A stretch of 64,000 nucleotides of DNA from Dugong dugon (taxonomy: Eukaryota; Chordata; Mammalia; Sirenia; Dugongidae): the NCBI GenBank assembly GCA_030035585.1, contig CM057468.1, forward strand, positions 53,688,145-53,752,144, given 5' to 3'. Within the stretch, counting starts at the first letter, position 1, and each line of letters begins with the position of its first letter. A model generated the notes under the pieces. That model saw only the letters and a program-made list of their open reading frames with translations, was not told the origin of the DNA and did no database searches. The position numbers and the translations under genes are program-made. Below are positions 26,201-38,200 of this stretch, one piece after another.

Positions 26201-29200
26201 CATCACTTACCTGTTTCATGTGTTCATTATACAAATGCTTACACATATCCAACTCTGCATTAAACATGTGCACTAGTGTGCTATAATGTGGGCTGAAAAT
26301 TTCCATGACAACTGGCTTCTCTAGAAAATTCCCAAATATGGTCAAAAGCTATAAAAATCAAAGTTAAAGAAAGGTTAGAAACTATCCATTTTTAATACAA
26401 ATAATCAGTTCACTTCCCCATTAAAATTCTTAAATGACTAGAATTTGAGCAAAAGTCTAGATACCCTGAAAGTATCTGGCAATGCCTCAAACTTTAAAAC
26501 ACTGTTGCATCTCCCTAAAATTTCTATATACCGAGCAAACCAAATTCTAGTTGCAGTTTTCCTTCCTCAGTGGAAAATGAGAGGGGTCAGGAATGAACCA
26601 CTGCCTGTCAGCAGTCCCTGCCCACAGCTAATACTATCCTGTTGGGCACCAAGAAAAGGTATAGAAAATGTTTTGTGGATAAAAAAACAGAATCAAGATT
26701 TATGCACTAATTATTTGTTCTTTTCCACATTATCTATGGGCGAGAGCTGACTCGACAGCATCTAACAACACCACCAACAATTCTTTAGATATAAGGCTGC
26801 TGCTCCGAGGTCCAGAGCCTCTAGGTCACACCATCGATAATTATACCAGATGTACCAGTCACAGTGGATGCCCTGCCCAGAGCGCCTGGTTCCTCCACCA
26901 CCCATGTTCCACACCACATGACCCAGAAGCCCCAACACAGTGGACTGGCGCAGCAGTGGTCACCTGTTCCGAGGACAACCCTTATACTGGCAGACAGTTC
27001 CTTTGACGTGAATGTCCTAGCTCAAACAAATGCCTTGGGCTAATTAGATTCTTCTTCATTTAACAGTGTCAGGGCATGGCAAGCCGAATGAATCCATGTG
27101 GACAAGAGTTATGAGTGAGAAAGCAGAAACTACTAGCAAGTAGAATCCAACTGATAGCGGGACAGAGAAAAGCAGACACATGGACTGAAACAGCATTGCA
27201 TCACTAGTAAAGCAGAAGAAGAAGGTCCACAACTCCTCTTGCTCAGTCAGTGGAGATCCCTGGATCTCATATTCACCAGCTCCTACCAAGCATAGCTATT
27301 CGGTGAGCCTAACCTTGGATTCCCATGAGCTGCCTGTCTGTTTACTGTCCTGTGTGGATTCTTTATGTGCTAGCTTAAGATAGCTTCCTTTCCTTGCAAG
27401 CAAAATAAGGTAACTAAAACATCTATTTTTATATGACAAATATTGATATGGTGCTATGTGCCAGGCACTATTTTAAGGGCTTTACAAATGCTGTCATTCT
27501 CATATTCTCCAAATGAGGAAACTGAGGTCTGCAGAAAAGGTAACTTGCCCACCATCATGCAGCTGGTGGCAGAGTGAAGACAGACACCAAGACACTGGGC
27601 ACCAGGGTCTATGCCTTCCTGTGTGGCCTCTCATTGGCCAAAGTGCCAAATAAGTTATATTATTTTGTTATTTGCTTGTCCCCTGTGGACTTCATGATAT
27701 GTTAGTTATTAAGCCTGTTCTGTAGATTTTTTTTTTTAATAAAAGATGTCTCATCAAAATAACTAATATATTCAAGGTGGCAGAAAACTGTGCACCAAAC
27801 TTGTGCCTTGTTAGCCATGTGACAGAGGAGATCACTTTGTTCTTTCTCTTACGGAAATAACAGATATCTCCAAAAAATTTACTTTCTTTAAAAAAAAAAA
27901 AAAAAAAGCTTGATTATAAACATTTCCATAAGCTACATTCGCTTAATAGAAAAGAAGCGTAATGAAAAAATTATACAAACTAAAATGTAAATCTAACTAT
28001 GTCTTCGGGGCCAATTTAGATAATCACATTCTGGCTTTTTCTTATAGCATTAAGTCTAACTACTGTAGAAACTGCTCAATATTTTTAAACCCACTTGATT
28101 AGCTGCTACCTAGCAAAATGTAAATGATTAACTTTCTTCTTACACCTATTGCTTTCCTGAATTTGGATTTCATGTTAAAATCCAAAAGTAAACACTGCGT
28201 CACAGATTGAACAAAGAAGTATACCCCAACAACAGAAGAAAAACACACTTATTTTACATTATTTTTTCAATTATCATATCAGCCACAATTGAAACACCAG
28301 AAGCTTCCTAGCTACATCTCATCTTGCTTACCTGTTATGCTTTTTACCAGTTGGCAACAGGTCGATTCCGACTCATGGCAACTCCATGTGTTCCAGAGTA
28401 GAACTGTACCGCATATAGGGTTTTCGAGGCTGTAATCTTTCAGAAAAGGAGCCCTGGTGGCACAGTGGTTAGACACTTGGTTGCTAACCAAAAGTTCAGC
28501 AGTTCAAACCCACCAGCCACTCCACAGGAAAAAGATCTGACAGTCTGCTTCCAGAAAGATTACAGCCTTGGAAACCCTATGGAACAGTTGTGCTCCATCC
28601 TATAGGGTCGCTATGAGTCAGAATCAACTTGACAGCAATGGGTTTGGGTTTAATCTTTCGGAAGCAGATCAACAGGCCTTTCTTCCAAGGCATCTCTAAA
28701 TGCATTTGAACTGCCAACTTTTGGTTAGTAGTTGAGCGCTTAACTGTTTGTGCCACCCAGGGGAACGTAAATCCAAGTGTAAAGAGGAACCCATAAAATC
28801 CATTGCCATCCAGTCAATTCAAGACATCTAAAAAATACTCTTTTGGAAGGTTGTAAAGCCAGAAAACAGTATAGGAAAACCTGTTAGGGAGTGAACATTA
28901 TTATAATTATTAAACACCACAGATATATAAAAATCATCCTCCAGGATAAGAATCAAAGTCATTTAAACGTCCTACTTCTTGTGATAGTGGCACTGAGAAC
29001 TATTTTATGAAGAATATAAACATCTTCCCTCACTACCAGCCTCAAAACATTAAAATTGATTCCCTTCATCTATTTCTTTCCCTAAATATCCCATTTGAGA
29101 TCTGTCAGGTTTACCTCAAATTTCTTCTGCATCTCAGTTTCAGTAGTAAATATGGCTTTTCATAACTGTGGCCACCATTCAAATAGTGCATTTGTATTTT

Positions 29201-32200
29201 TCCTAGGTTTGCCTCTATCAACAATTTTTTAAAATCTGTTGACAACTTAACCATACACATTTCACAATTTCATAGTTCTCAAATATATTGTCCACAGACT
29301 TTTCTAGACACTTTTTCTTAGGCACTTCTACCTTCTTACAGACACAGTGCAAATTTTAGAGAGGCATCCATTAGTGTGTTTTTTTTTTTTTTTTTTTTGG
29401 GAGAGGGTGCCTTTTGTTTTTAATGAGTGCTAGCAGTTTAGCGTTTGAAGTACTGCAGTATTATACTAAAGGCAGACAGGGTTGTTCCAGTCCCCTTGCT
29501 GGCCGTGTCTTTGCCAAGACCAAGCACTGAAGTGTGGTTTTAGAGAATGGTCTACAAATAATTCTTCCTTGAGATATGGAAAATGGTAAGAATTCATCAT
29601 CCTATACCTAAATGCTTGAAATCATTTCCCCCCTAAATACACAACCCTGTAATTCTCCTCTGCCACTACTCTTCCTGAAATTTACCCTCACTGATGTGTT
29701 GTTTGAATCCTCAGACTTCTGTTAGTCTACCTAACCTCAAGCACTTATTAAATAACTGCTTTAAACAAGGCACTGTGGAAAGCAATCCCAACAAAACAAA
29801 AACTGTAAGATAATACCAGCCCTCATGAGGCTTATGAGGACAGGATCTTATATTTTTTTATAGACAAGGTACAAATATGTAGAAATTAAAGAAAAAGTAT
29901 GTGATAATCAGGAGAGAGATAAAATCATTTGGAAATTAAGAACTGACATGTACTATAATAGAATGCACATGAATGGTTATAATAGGAGACCTCAGTGTCA
30001 CCTAAGAAGGCTTCGTGGAAGTAGAGAGACTTGAATAGAAAAGTCAAGGCCTTCTATAATTAAGATTTCACTCTACGTTCTTTCTTCCAGTTACATATAA
30101 AAGCATTAAGGAAAATTAGCTCCAGTAACACAGACTATGATAGAATACTACACAGCAAATAATTTTGTCAAATTGTTACAATAGCAGGAAAAATATTTAT
30201 GAACATTTATTCGTTGCTAAGTGGAAAAGATTACAAAGAATATAATATGATGTCACTTTTGTCAAAGAGAAACATGTATGTATATCTATTGAAATAAAAA
30301 ATACTGGCAGTATAAAATGTTAATAGTAATTTCCAAGATATGGGATTACAGGTTATTTTATAACAGCAGGCTACATATTTTGGCTAACAGTATCATAGTT
30401 TCATTGAAGAGTTCTTAAAAAACAAAGAACTGTTTGGTCTTCATAATTTCTTCATGTTAAAATGCTTGACTGGGCTAGGGCACACTAGTGCCTTCACCAC
30501 TGTCCAACCAACTCATTTGAATTTAGAGGCCAAAACCAAACAAATATCTTCCATAAAGTCTGTGTTTGCTATATTCTTGTGCACTGCCATTTTCAACAAA
30601 TTGTGTCCGTAATTCCTCTTTTGGAAGTCACCTAATTACTAATTTACACTTGACTTGCAATTCTCTTCTTTAACCAACAAGTTTCACATGGCATCCCTAT
30701 TCCTCATATTATAAGGCTTCCATTTAGGGGGATGATCAAGATGGTTTCCCTTTATGCAACTCGTAATACACATAAATTGTGTTGCATCAATTCTAATAAA
30801 CAATGTTGCATGTCGTACTATCTCAGAAATTGGAATGCATGGTACATTATAATAATTATTTGGTAGGATTCTTTCTTCATTGATACACAGAATAATGGAG
30901 TGTTTGATAATCAATGGTGTCATATACCTGATGACATACAGTAGGTAGTCCCTGACTAATGACATGTTTGAGATATGACAGAACAGCGCTTATGACCATC
31001 AGTGTATCTGGAACACTGCATCTTCCTGGGAGGAAGCTATGGGAAATGCATGCAGGGGATATGCAGAAAATTGCTGAGTTATGTGAACACGCTCCAAGCA
31101 TTTGGTCAGGATAATATGATGGAGGAGATTCATGAAAAAATCATCTATATGGCAAGAATGCTGAATTTAGAACTTGATATTGCTGATGTGGAACAGCTCA
31201 TACATCATGAAGAAGGGGAACTGACAAATCAAGACTTAACAGATTTTGAAAAGGAAGAAATGCTGAAGAAGAAAGAAATAATGAGGAAGAAAGGAGAGAA
31301 GTTGTTAAAAAATTTTACAGTGAAAGGATTAGCTGGAGTTTTTTCTAAACTAAATCAGAGGCTTCAGTTGCTTGAAGACATGGACCCAAACGCTGCTCGC
31401 CTTGCTAAAGTCGATAGGCAGATTCAGGAAGCAGTGAGATGTTACCTCGAAATACATGAAGGAAAAAAGAAAAGGATCATACAGACATCTCTCGCTAATT
31501 TTCTGACTAGAAACACCATCCCCATTCCCAGGGATAATTCAGAGGATCCAGAAACTTAAAATGCCAATGTCGTCCAACTCTTCATTGTTGGAGTAAATTT
31601 TTATGATTTGTGTTTTTATGTACGTACATGTGTATTAACGTATATCCGTAAGTTTATATGTAATGTTTCCAACCCCCAAAGATGAAGATTGGATTTATAA
31701 AGATACTAATAATAAAAGGCAATAATAACGAAAAGTGGGGGGTGGGGGGGTGGGAAGAGGTATTTGACTTACTTCAGAACCGACTTAGGACAGAGTGGTC
31801 GGAACGGAGCCCTGTTATAAGTCGGGGACTACCTGTATATGAATTGCTATTTGTTCCAGTCAGAGCTATAAAATAGGCAAGTGAACCCATCATATGTAAA
31901 CAACATAGGAACCCAACATATGCAAAGAAAAGAAATTCCTAAATTAACATATGTTAACTTTTCACTGGGGCTTAATTATGAATTGATTATCTCATAGACC
32001 ATGCCAAATTTGCCCTAAAGGTAATGAGAGCTAAAACAATGTGAATGCAAGAAAAGATCAATAGTTAAGTGTCCGAAAAATGACCTCGTCCAAAGTAAAC
32101 ATCTTTATTCATTAGTGCAATACTCAAATTTCATTATTCAGTGAGTGGAATTTGAAGGGAATGTGATTAGTTAATATTTTACCTGGATCACAAAGGAATG

Positions 32201-35200
32201 TATTCATCCCTTTCATCTAACAGTCTAAATTACTCATTAGTAAAACATTTTTAAGATAGTGTTTTTCAGAACTAACCTTAAATGCAGCTTCTAAACCACT
32301 GCAGTTAAAGAAACCTTCACAAAGAATTGTCCCAAGCCTTCTGTCAAAATTCAAAATTTTGGATTTAAACACAGTATAATCATCTTCAAATTCCTGTAAA
32401 ACACAAAATAGAATATGAGTTTACAGGAAAGAATCCAACAGTGAAAGTAACAATCACATTAGCATGAACTTTCTTTCTCTATGAATTTATTTTTTACCAC
32501 AGGATTCCAGGGAAGGTCAAGAAAGAGCTATACTGGACTGAATTTTCAAGCGGCAGCTCCTTTATAGGCGCACCGAACGTTCAGCACTGTTGGCCCACAT
32601 TTTCAGAACCCTAAATAATGGCTCAGACCCTATATATAACATTCAAGTTTTGGCCCATAAACTCACATAAGAGCATCAGTTGGCCTCTTCCTCACAATCC
32701 ATTCTGATTATAAATGAAACAATAAAGTTTTCCAGGAAAAAAAAAACCCCTACCAGCATTGAAACATTAGTACATTTATAAGATTAAATAGAAATTTTGT
32801 TTTATTTTGTTTTTCATGGAGCAGACAACCTACATGGAAATACATATTTTTTCACGTGAGAACTAAAATCCACAGGTCTAGAAGAAAGCATCATTAGCAA
32901 AACAGAGGAAACAGAATACTGACATTTTCCCAGTGGCTTATTAGTATGCCGTTTACAACCCCCCGTTTCCTCCTAACACATACCCGCCTACTCCCATAAT
33001 TAGAAGGAATGACACAGTGAAAGAATAACTCTCATGTCACAGTCTTTAGTGAAGAAGTCCCAGGATTCAGAAACACTTTACTGCTCTGCAGTTAAGCCTC
33101 CCCTGGAGAGCATGCCACAGATTCAACCTAATAAATTCCTTTGCTACACCCACAAACTAAGCCTCTGTTGGTTAATAATAACAATAATAAAATGACGATG
33201 GAGAGCATTTATTTAGTTGTTTTAAATGCTTTACATTATTAACTCAACTCTAACAACACATATCATGTTGTTGTTAGCTGCCTCACCCCCAGCTCACGGG
33301 GACCCCATGCATAATGGAACGAAACGCTGCCTAGTCCTGCGCCATCCCCATGGTCAGTTAGGGTTCAGACCACTGTGATCCATTGGCTGATTTCAGAAGC
33401 TGACTGCCAGGCCTTCCTTTCTAGTCTGTCTTGGTCTGGAAGCTCTGCTGAAATCTGTTCAGCATCATGGCAACATGCAAGCCTTCACTGACAGATGGGT
33501 GGTGGCTGAGCATGGGGTGTATTGGCTGGGAACTGAATCCAGGTTTCCTGCATGGAAGGTGAGAATTCTACCACTGATCCACTAATGCTCCCAATATATA
33601 ATGAAGGTGATAATATTTTCCCCATTATCTAGGTGAGAAAACAAATGCAGAGAAGTTAAATAATTGCCCAAGGTCACACCATAGGTAGATGGCAGGGCCA
33701 AAATTTAAAACCAGAAAACCTGGCTCCAAAGCCCACACTTCTAACCAGGATGTTAGGTTTCTAAGTAGGAATCCATATTATATGGAATTTAACACACCCG
33801 GAAAAGCACAGAGTAACAGTAAATTTCCAGAGTATCATATCATATATTGCAATGCTATATTCAGCATCAAGAGGAAGTCTCCATTTCTCCTGAATCAGAG
33901 CCAAATAGTCTCTTTGTTCAGGGATCACTGATCTTTAAAAAAATTAACAAAACTTCCCAACAAGTTTTCACAAGCCTAACTTCTCCCTCCTCTTGGTATG
34001 GTAACAAAGAACATACAACTTAAGATCTGCAAACATTATTTGAACACTTAGTAAATAATAACCCAGGGAGGGAAAAATGTCATCTTCCATCCCTGATAGC
34101 TCACTCTCGTCACACACTCACTCCTGAAACCTGAATTAAGAACTTCCAATGAGACTTCTTCCCTAGGACGCCCCACAGGGAATTCAAACTTATCTTCTAC
34201 AAATCTGAACTCATGATCTTCTCTATAAAGCTGCTCTTCTTCTGAGCTTCTGCAAAGGGGGATAGAAAATTTGGGAATGGTTAAGGGTGAGAGTTGAACA
34301 ACATTTTGCTGAACATAAGTAATGTCACTGAACTGTACATGTGAAATTTACATGTACACAAATTTACTGTTAGTCTGTTTTTCCAGGTATGTTAAATTCC
34401 CTATAATATGGATTCCTACTTAGAAACCTAGCGTCATGGTTAGGAGTGTGGGCTTTGGAGCCAGGTTTTCTGGTTTTAAATTCTGGCCCTGCCATCTACC
34501 TATGGTATGACCTTGGGCAATGTTTAACTTTTCTGAGTTTGTTTTCTCACCTAGATAACGGGGACGAGTGTTGAAATGGCAAATATTTTGTTATTTATAT
34601 ATTTACCACAATAAAAATATAAAAAGCTGATCCTCTGCTCACCTGCTCTAACAGAAACTTGGGCAATCTCCTTGAGTCCTTTCTCTCTCCATTAAGTGCT
34701 ATTAATCTTACCTCCCATCTCTTGAATACGCCCGGAACTCTCCCCCTCTTTAACCCTGGTTCGGATCACCATGACTGCTCAGCTGGGTTTCTAGTAACTA
34801 TTCTTTTTGCCTAGCCTTGTCCCTCTGATTCATTCCCCAAACTGCAGTCTAAATCATCTTTCTAAAATAGAAATCTTATCGTCTCACTCTTTTATCATAA
34901 TCCTCCAAGGCCTCCTCAGCATCCTTAGGATAACATTCCAAAGTCTTAGCATAATCTCTAAGGTCCTGCATGGTCTGCACCCTACTTACTGCACCCCAAC
35001 GACTCTTCCACCTCTCCCACTTTCACACTCTAGGATATAGACACACCTGCCTTTTCACATTCTCTCTTTCTTCATAATACAGTTTTCTGCTAATCTCTCT
35101 CTTTCCTTTCACCGACTCTCCACTTAATTCATCCCTATTGATCCTTTAGTTCTCGGTTTACTTGTAGCTCCTCCCGGGAGTGGCCCATCACAAATGCTGT

Positions 35201-38200
35201 CACAGCACTCTGTACTTTCCCCACTAGCACTTGGCATGCTGTATTAGAATTGCCTGCCTGTGTTCTCATCGGGTTTTAAACTCTGAGTATAGTGGCCAGG
35301 TTTATTTTTTCACAGCTATAACACCAAGAAGTAATGGGGTACCCAGAACATAGTTGTATCTCAATAAATATTTATTGAAGAAATAAATGATGATGTTATT
35401 ACTGAAAAATCATTAGAAAAATGTTTCTATATTCTGAAAACTGCCTTTATTGGTGACATGGGAAGGCACTGAAGGGTTTTGATTAGAGAAATGCCATGTT
35501 CCCACTTAGATTCTAAAAGGCTCACTCAGGCAGCTGTGTGGAGAACAGTCTCTACAGGAGCCAAGATGGAGCAGAAAGAGCAGGTCAGAGACAAACGCAA
35601 CATCCACATCAGAGATGAGGGCGACTTGGTTCCAGAATGAGAAGTCGTCTGGTTCTAGATTTATTTTCAGGGTATATCGGACAGAACTGATGTTTGTTGT
35701 GAGAAAGAAGAGAGATCATAGATGCTTCAATGGTTTTTACATGAAGTATCCCATTTCCTGCGCCCTTTATTTAGTTGGAGAAGGCAGAGAGAAGTAGGTT
35801 TGAGGAGGGAGTAAATCAGGGGTTAAGTTTTGAACGTGTTAATTATGACAAATCTATTAAATATCCAAGATGTTGAATAGGTAGTTGAAAACATGCTACG
35901 TGTTTGGGATTTAGGAAGTCTTTCACCATTAAGTATAATGTGTTAGATACAGACTCTTGGTAGATATACTTCATCAAGTTAAGGAAGCTCCTCTCTATTC
36001 CTATTTTTCTGAGAGTTGTTTTTTTATGAATGGGTGTTGAATTTGATAAATACTTTTTCTGCACTGATTGACATAATAATGGGATTTTTCTTCTTTAGGT
36101 TGTTAATATGGTGGATTATACTGATTGATTTTCAAAGACTGAACCAGCTTTGCATCCCTGGAAAAAATCCTACTTAGTGATGACATAGAATTCTTTTTAT
36201 ATATTGCTAATTGTAATTGCTAATAATTTGATAGGAGTTTTGCATCTATATTCATAATGGATATTGGTCTGTAGTTTTCTTTTTTTTGGTACCGTTCTTT
36301 GGTTTTGGTATCAGGGTAATACTAGTTTCATAAGGTAAATTGGGAAGTATTCCCTCCTCTTCAATTTTCTGGAAGAGATTGTGTACAACTGATGTCAATT
36401 CCTTTTAAATGTTTGGTAGAATTTTCCAGTGAAACTGTCAGGGTGTGGACACTTCTTTTGGGGAGTTTTTAAGTTTAAATTGAAAGTGAGTCTTTAATTT
36501 ACTGGGACATATTTAAACCATTTCTGCATGGGAGTACAGAAGGCTGATCATGATCAACTTAACTGTTATGTAAGCATTAGCATGTATTCTACGGGGACTG
36601 GGAGAACGCAGGAGGACGCACACAGTGGGAGGGGAAGGATGTGGGGGTGAGCATGCATAACCCACATGCAAATACACGTGAATATACCACTAGGCTGGAA
36701 TTAGTTTGCTCAAATATTGTCTCATAAAAATTACCAACTGAATTTCATCACAAAACCAAAGTACAATGAACCCAACTAATAGCACCAAAATGAACAGCTT
36801 ATTAAGCAAAAATATATAATAATTGCAATATTCTAAGGCAACATAAAAAAAAAGGTCTTCTCTAACAGAAGTATACCAATTAAGTGATCTCTTAGTTAAC
36901 TCATGTTTTAATTTGAAGGCATGGCCAAATACAAGGAGCTTCTAGAATGTCTTCTAAGGTAAGCTAATCGACTATACAGGAGGGTGACGAGGAGCTTCAA
37001 GGGCAGGTTATTAGTGTCTCCAACCCAGACCTGGGGATTAGAGGTAAGCCTTTCCCACCAGATTTGCAAAGTAAAACGGGCCCCCAAATCTAAATAAATA
37101 CTAAGGAGGTATATACGGCAAGAGCAAATGAATTTTCCATTCCTACACATTTGTGACTGTACAAGCTTTGGGTGGAAAATGGGGTAAGATCAGGATTCTT
37201 GGCATTTGCCAAGGTAGTGATGTCCCTGGGTAGTGCAAACAGTAAACATGCTCAGCTGCTAACCAAAAGGCTGGAGGTTCAAATTCACCCAGAGTTACCT
37301 CGGAAGAAAAGCCTGGCAATCTTCCCCTAAAAATCAGCCATCAAAAACTCTATGGAGCATAGTTCTACTCTGACACAATGGAGTTGCCGTGGGTCAGAAT
37401 CAACTCAACAGGCAACTGGTTCAGGTAACACAGTGGCATTAGCTAAACCTGGACACTTTCTCTAACCCCAGCACTCTTAACACCTCCTGAGTCTGTGGCT
37501 TTGAGGAAATCAAGACACTCCTGCTACTCAAATGCACCGGAGGGTCTGATGCAGGTTCTGTTCACAATCCTTCTCTTCTTGGTGGCCCAGGAGGCCACAG
37601 CCTCCTCCAAGTCTTGTTCAGTATACACTTACTGAACGCCAAGCACCAGACATTTTACAAGGCTCTGGGATGAGCTCAGATTATTCATCACCTTGGTCCT
37701 AGGTTCCTCCTACTTTTCCACAAATAACAGGGTGTCAGCTTAGGAGGGAGTCCCTAGCAATGGCAGCGTCCTTTACCATTAACTCCACTTCCCAGGAGTT
37801 GACTATAATTCAGAGGGGTTAAGTTTGCTAAGGAGTTCCTGGTGGGTGCAAACAGTTAAGTGCTCAGATGCTAACCAAAGGTTGGAAGTTCAAGTCCACT
37901 CAGAGGCACCTTGGAAGAAAGGCTTGGTGATCTACCTCTGAAAAATTAGCCACTGAAACCCTAAGGAGCACAGTCAACTCGATGACAATTGTGTTTTTCT
38001 TTTTTTTTAAGTTTGTAACCATATCCTTATAAAACTAACATACTGTCCTTGCACATTTCAAAAGAAATAGCTTATCTGGCTAACTATAAACACAATACTG
38101 ACTAAATTCATATTCCATACAAAACAATGAGTACAGGAGCCAAATTTTCATTTTTTTGTACCCTGGTGTCACTGTTCTTGGCAAACCACAAAAAATGAAG

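Larger units (their letters stand above)
30939..31835 (+). mobile_element. Tigger-like (pogo/TcMar) DNA transposon, internally deleted
   Basis: Ends are inverted: cagtaggtagtccctgact on the left and ...agtcggggactacctg on the right, with TA at both borders (30937-30938, 31836-31837). Contains the C-terminal part of a Tigger transposase. The N-terminal DNA-binding and DDE core are missing, so it is non-autonomous. Confidence 0.85.

Noticed and set aside
31002-31559. Possible host gene of 185 codons
   Set aside because: It lies between transposon inverted ends with TA borders and resembles the Tigger transposase C-terminus. No promoter, splice or start context supports a domesticated gene.
33548-33597. 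tRNA-Gly gene (minus)
   Set aside because: Only the head half matches, the acceptor cannot fold against a 3' half, and RTE sequence follows. It is a SINE head.
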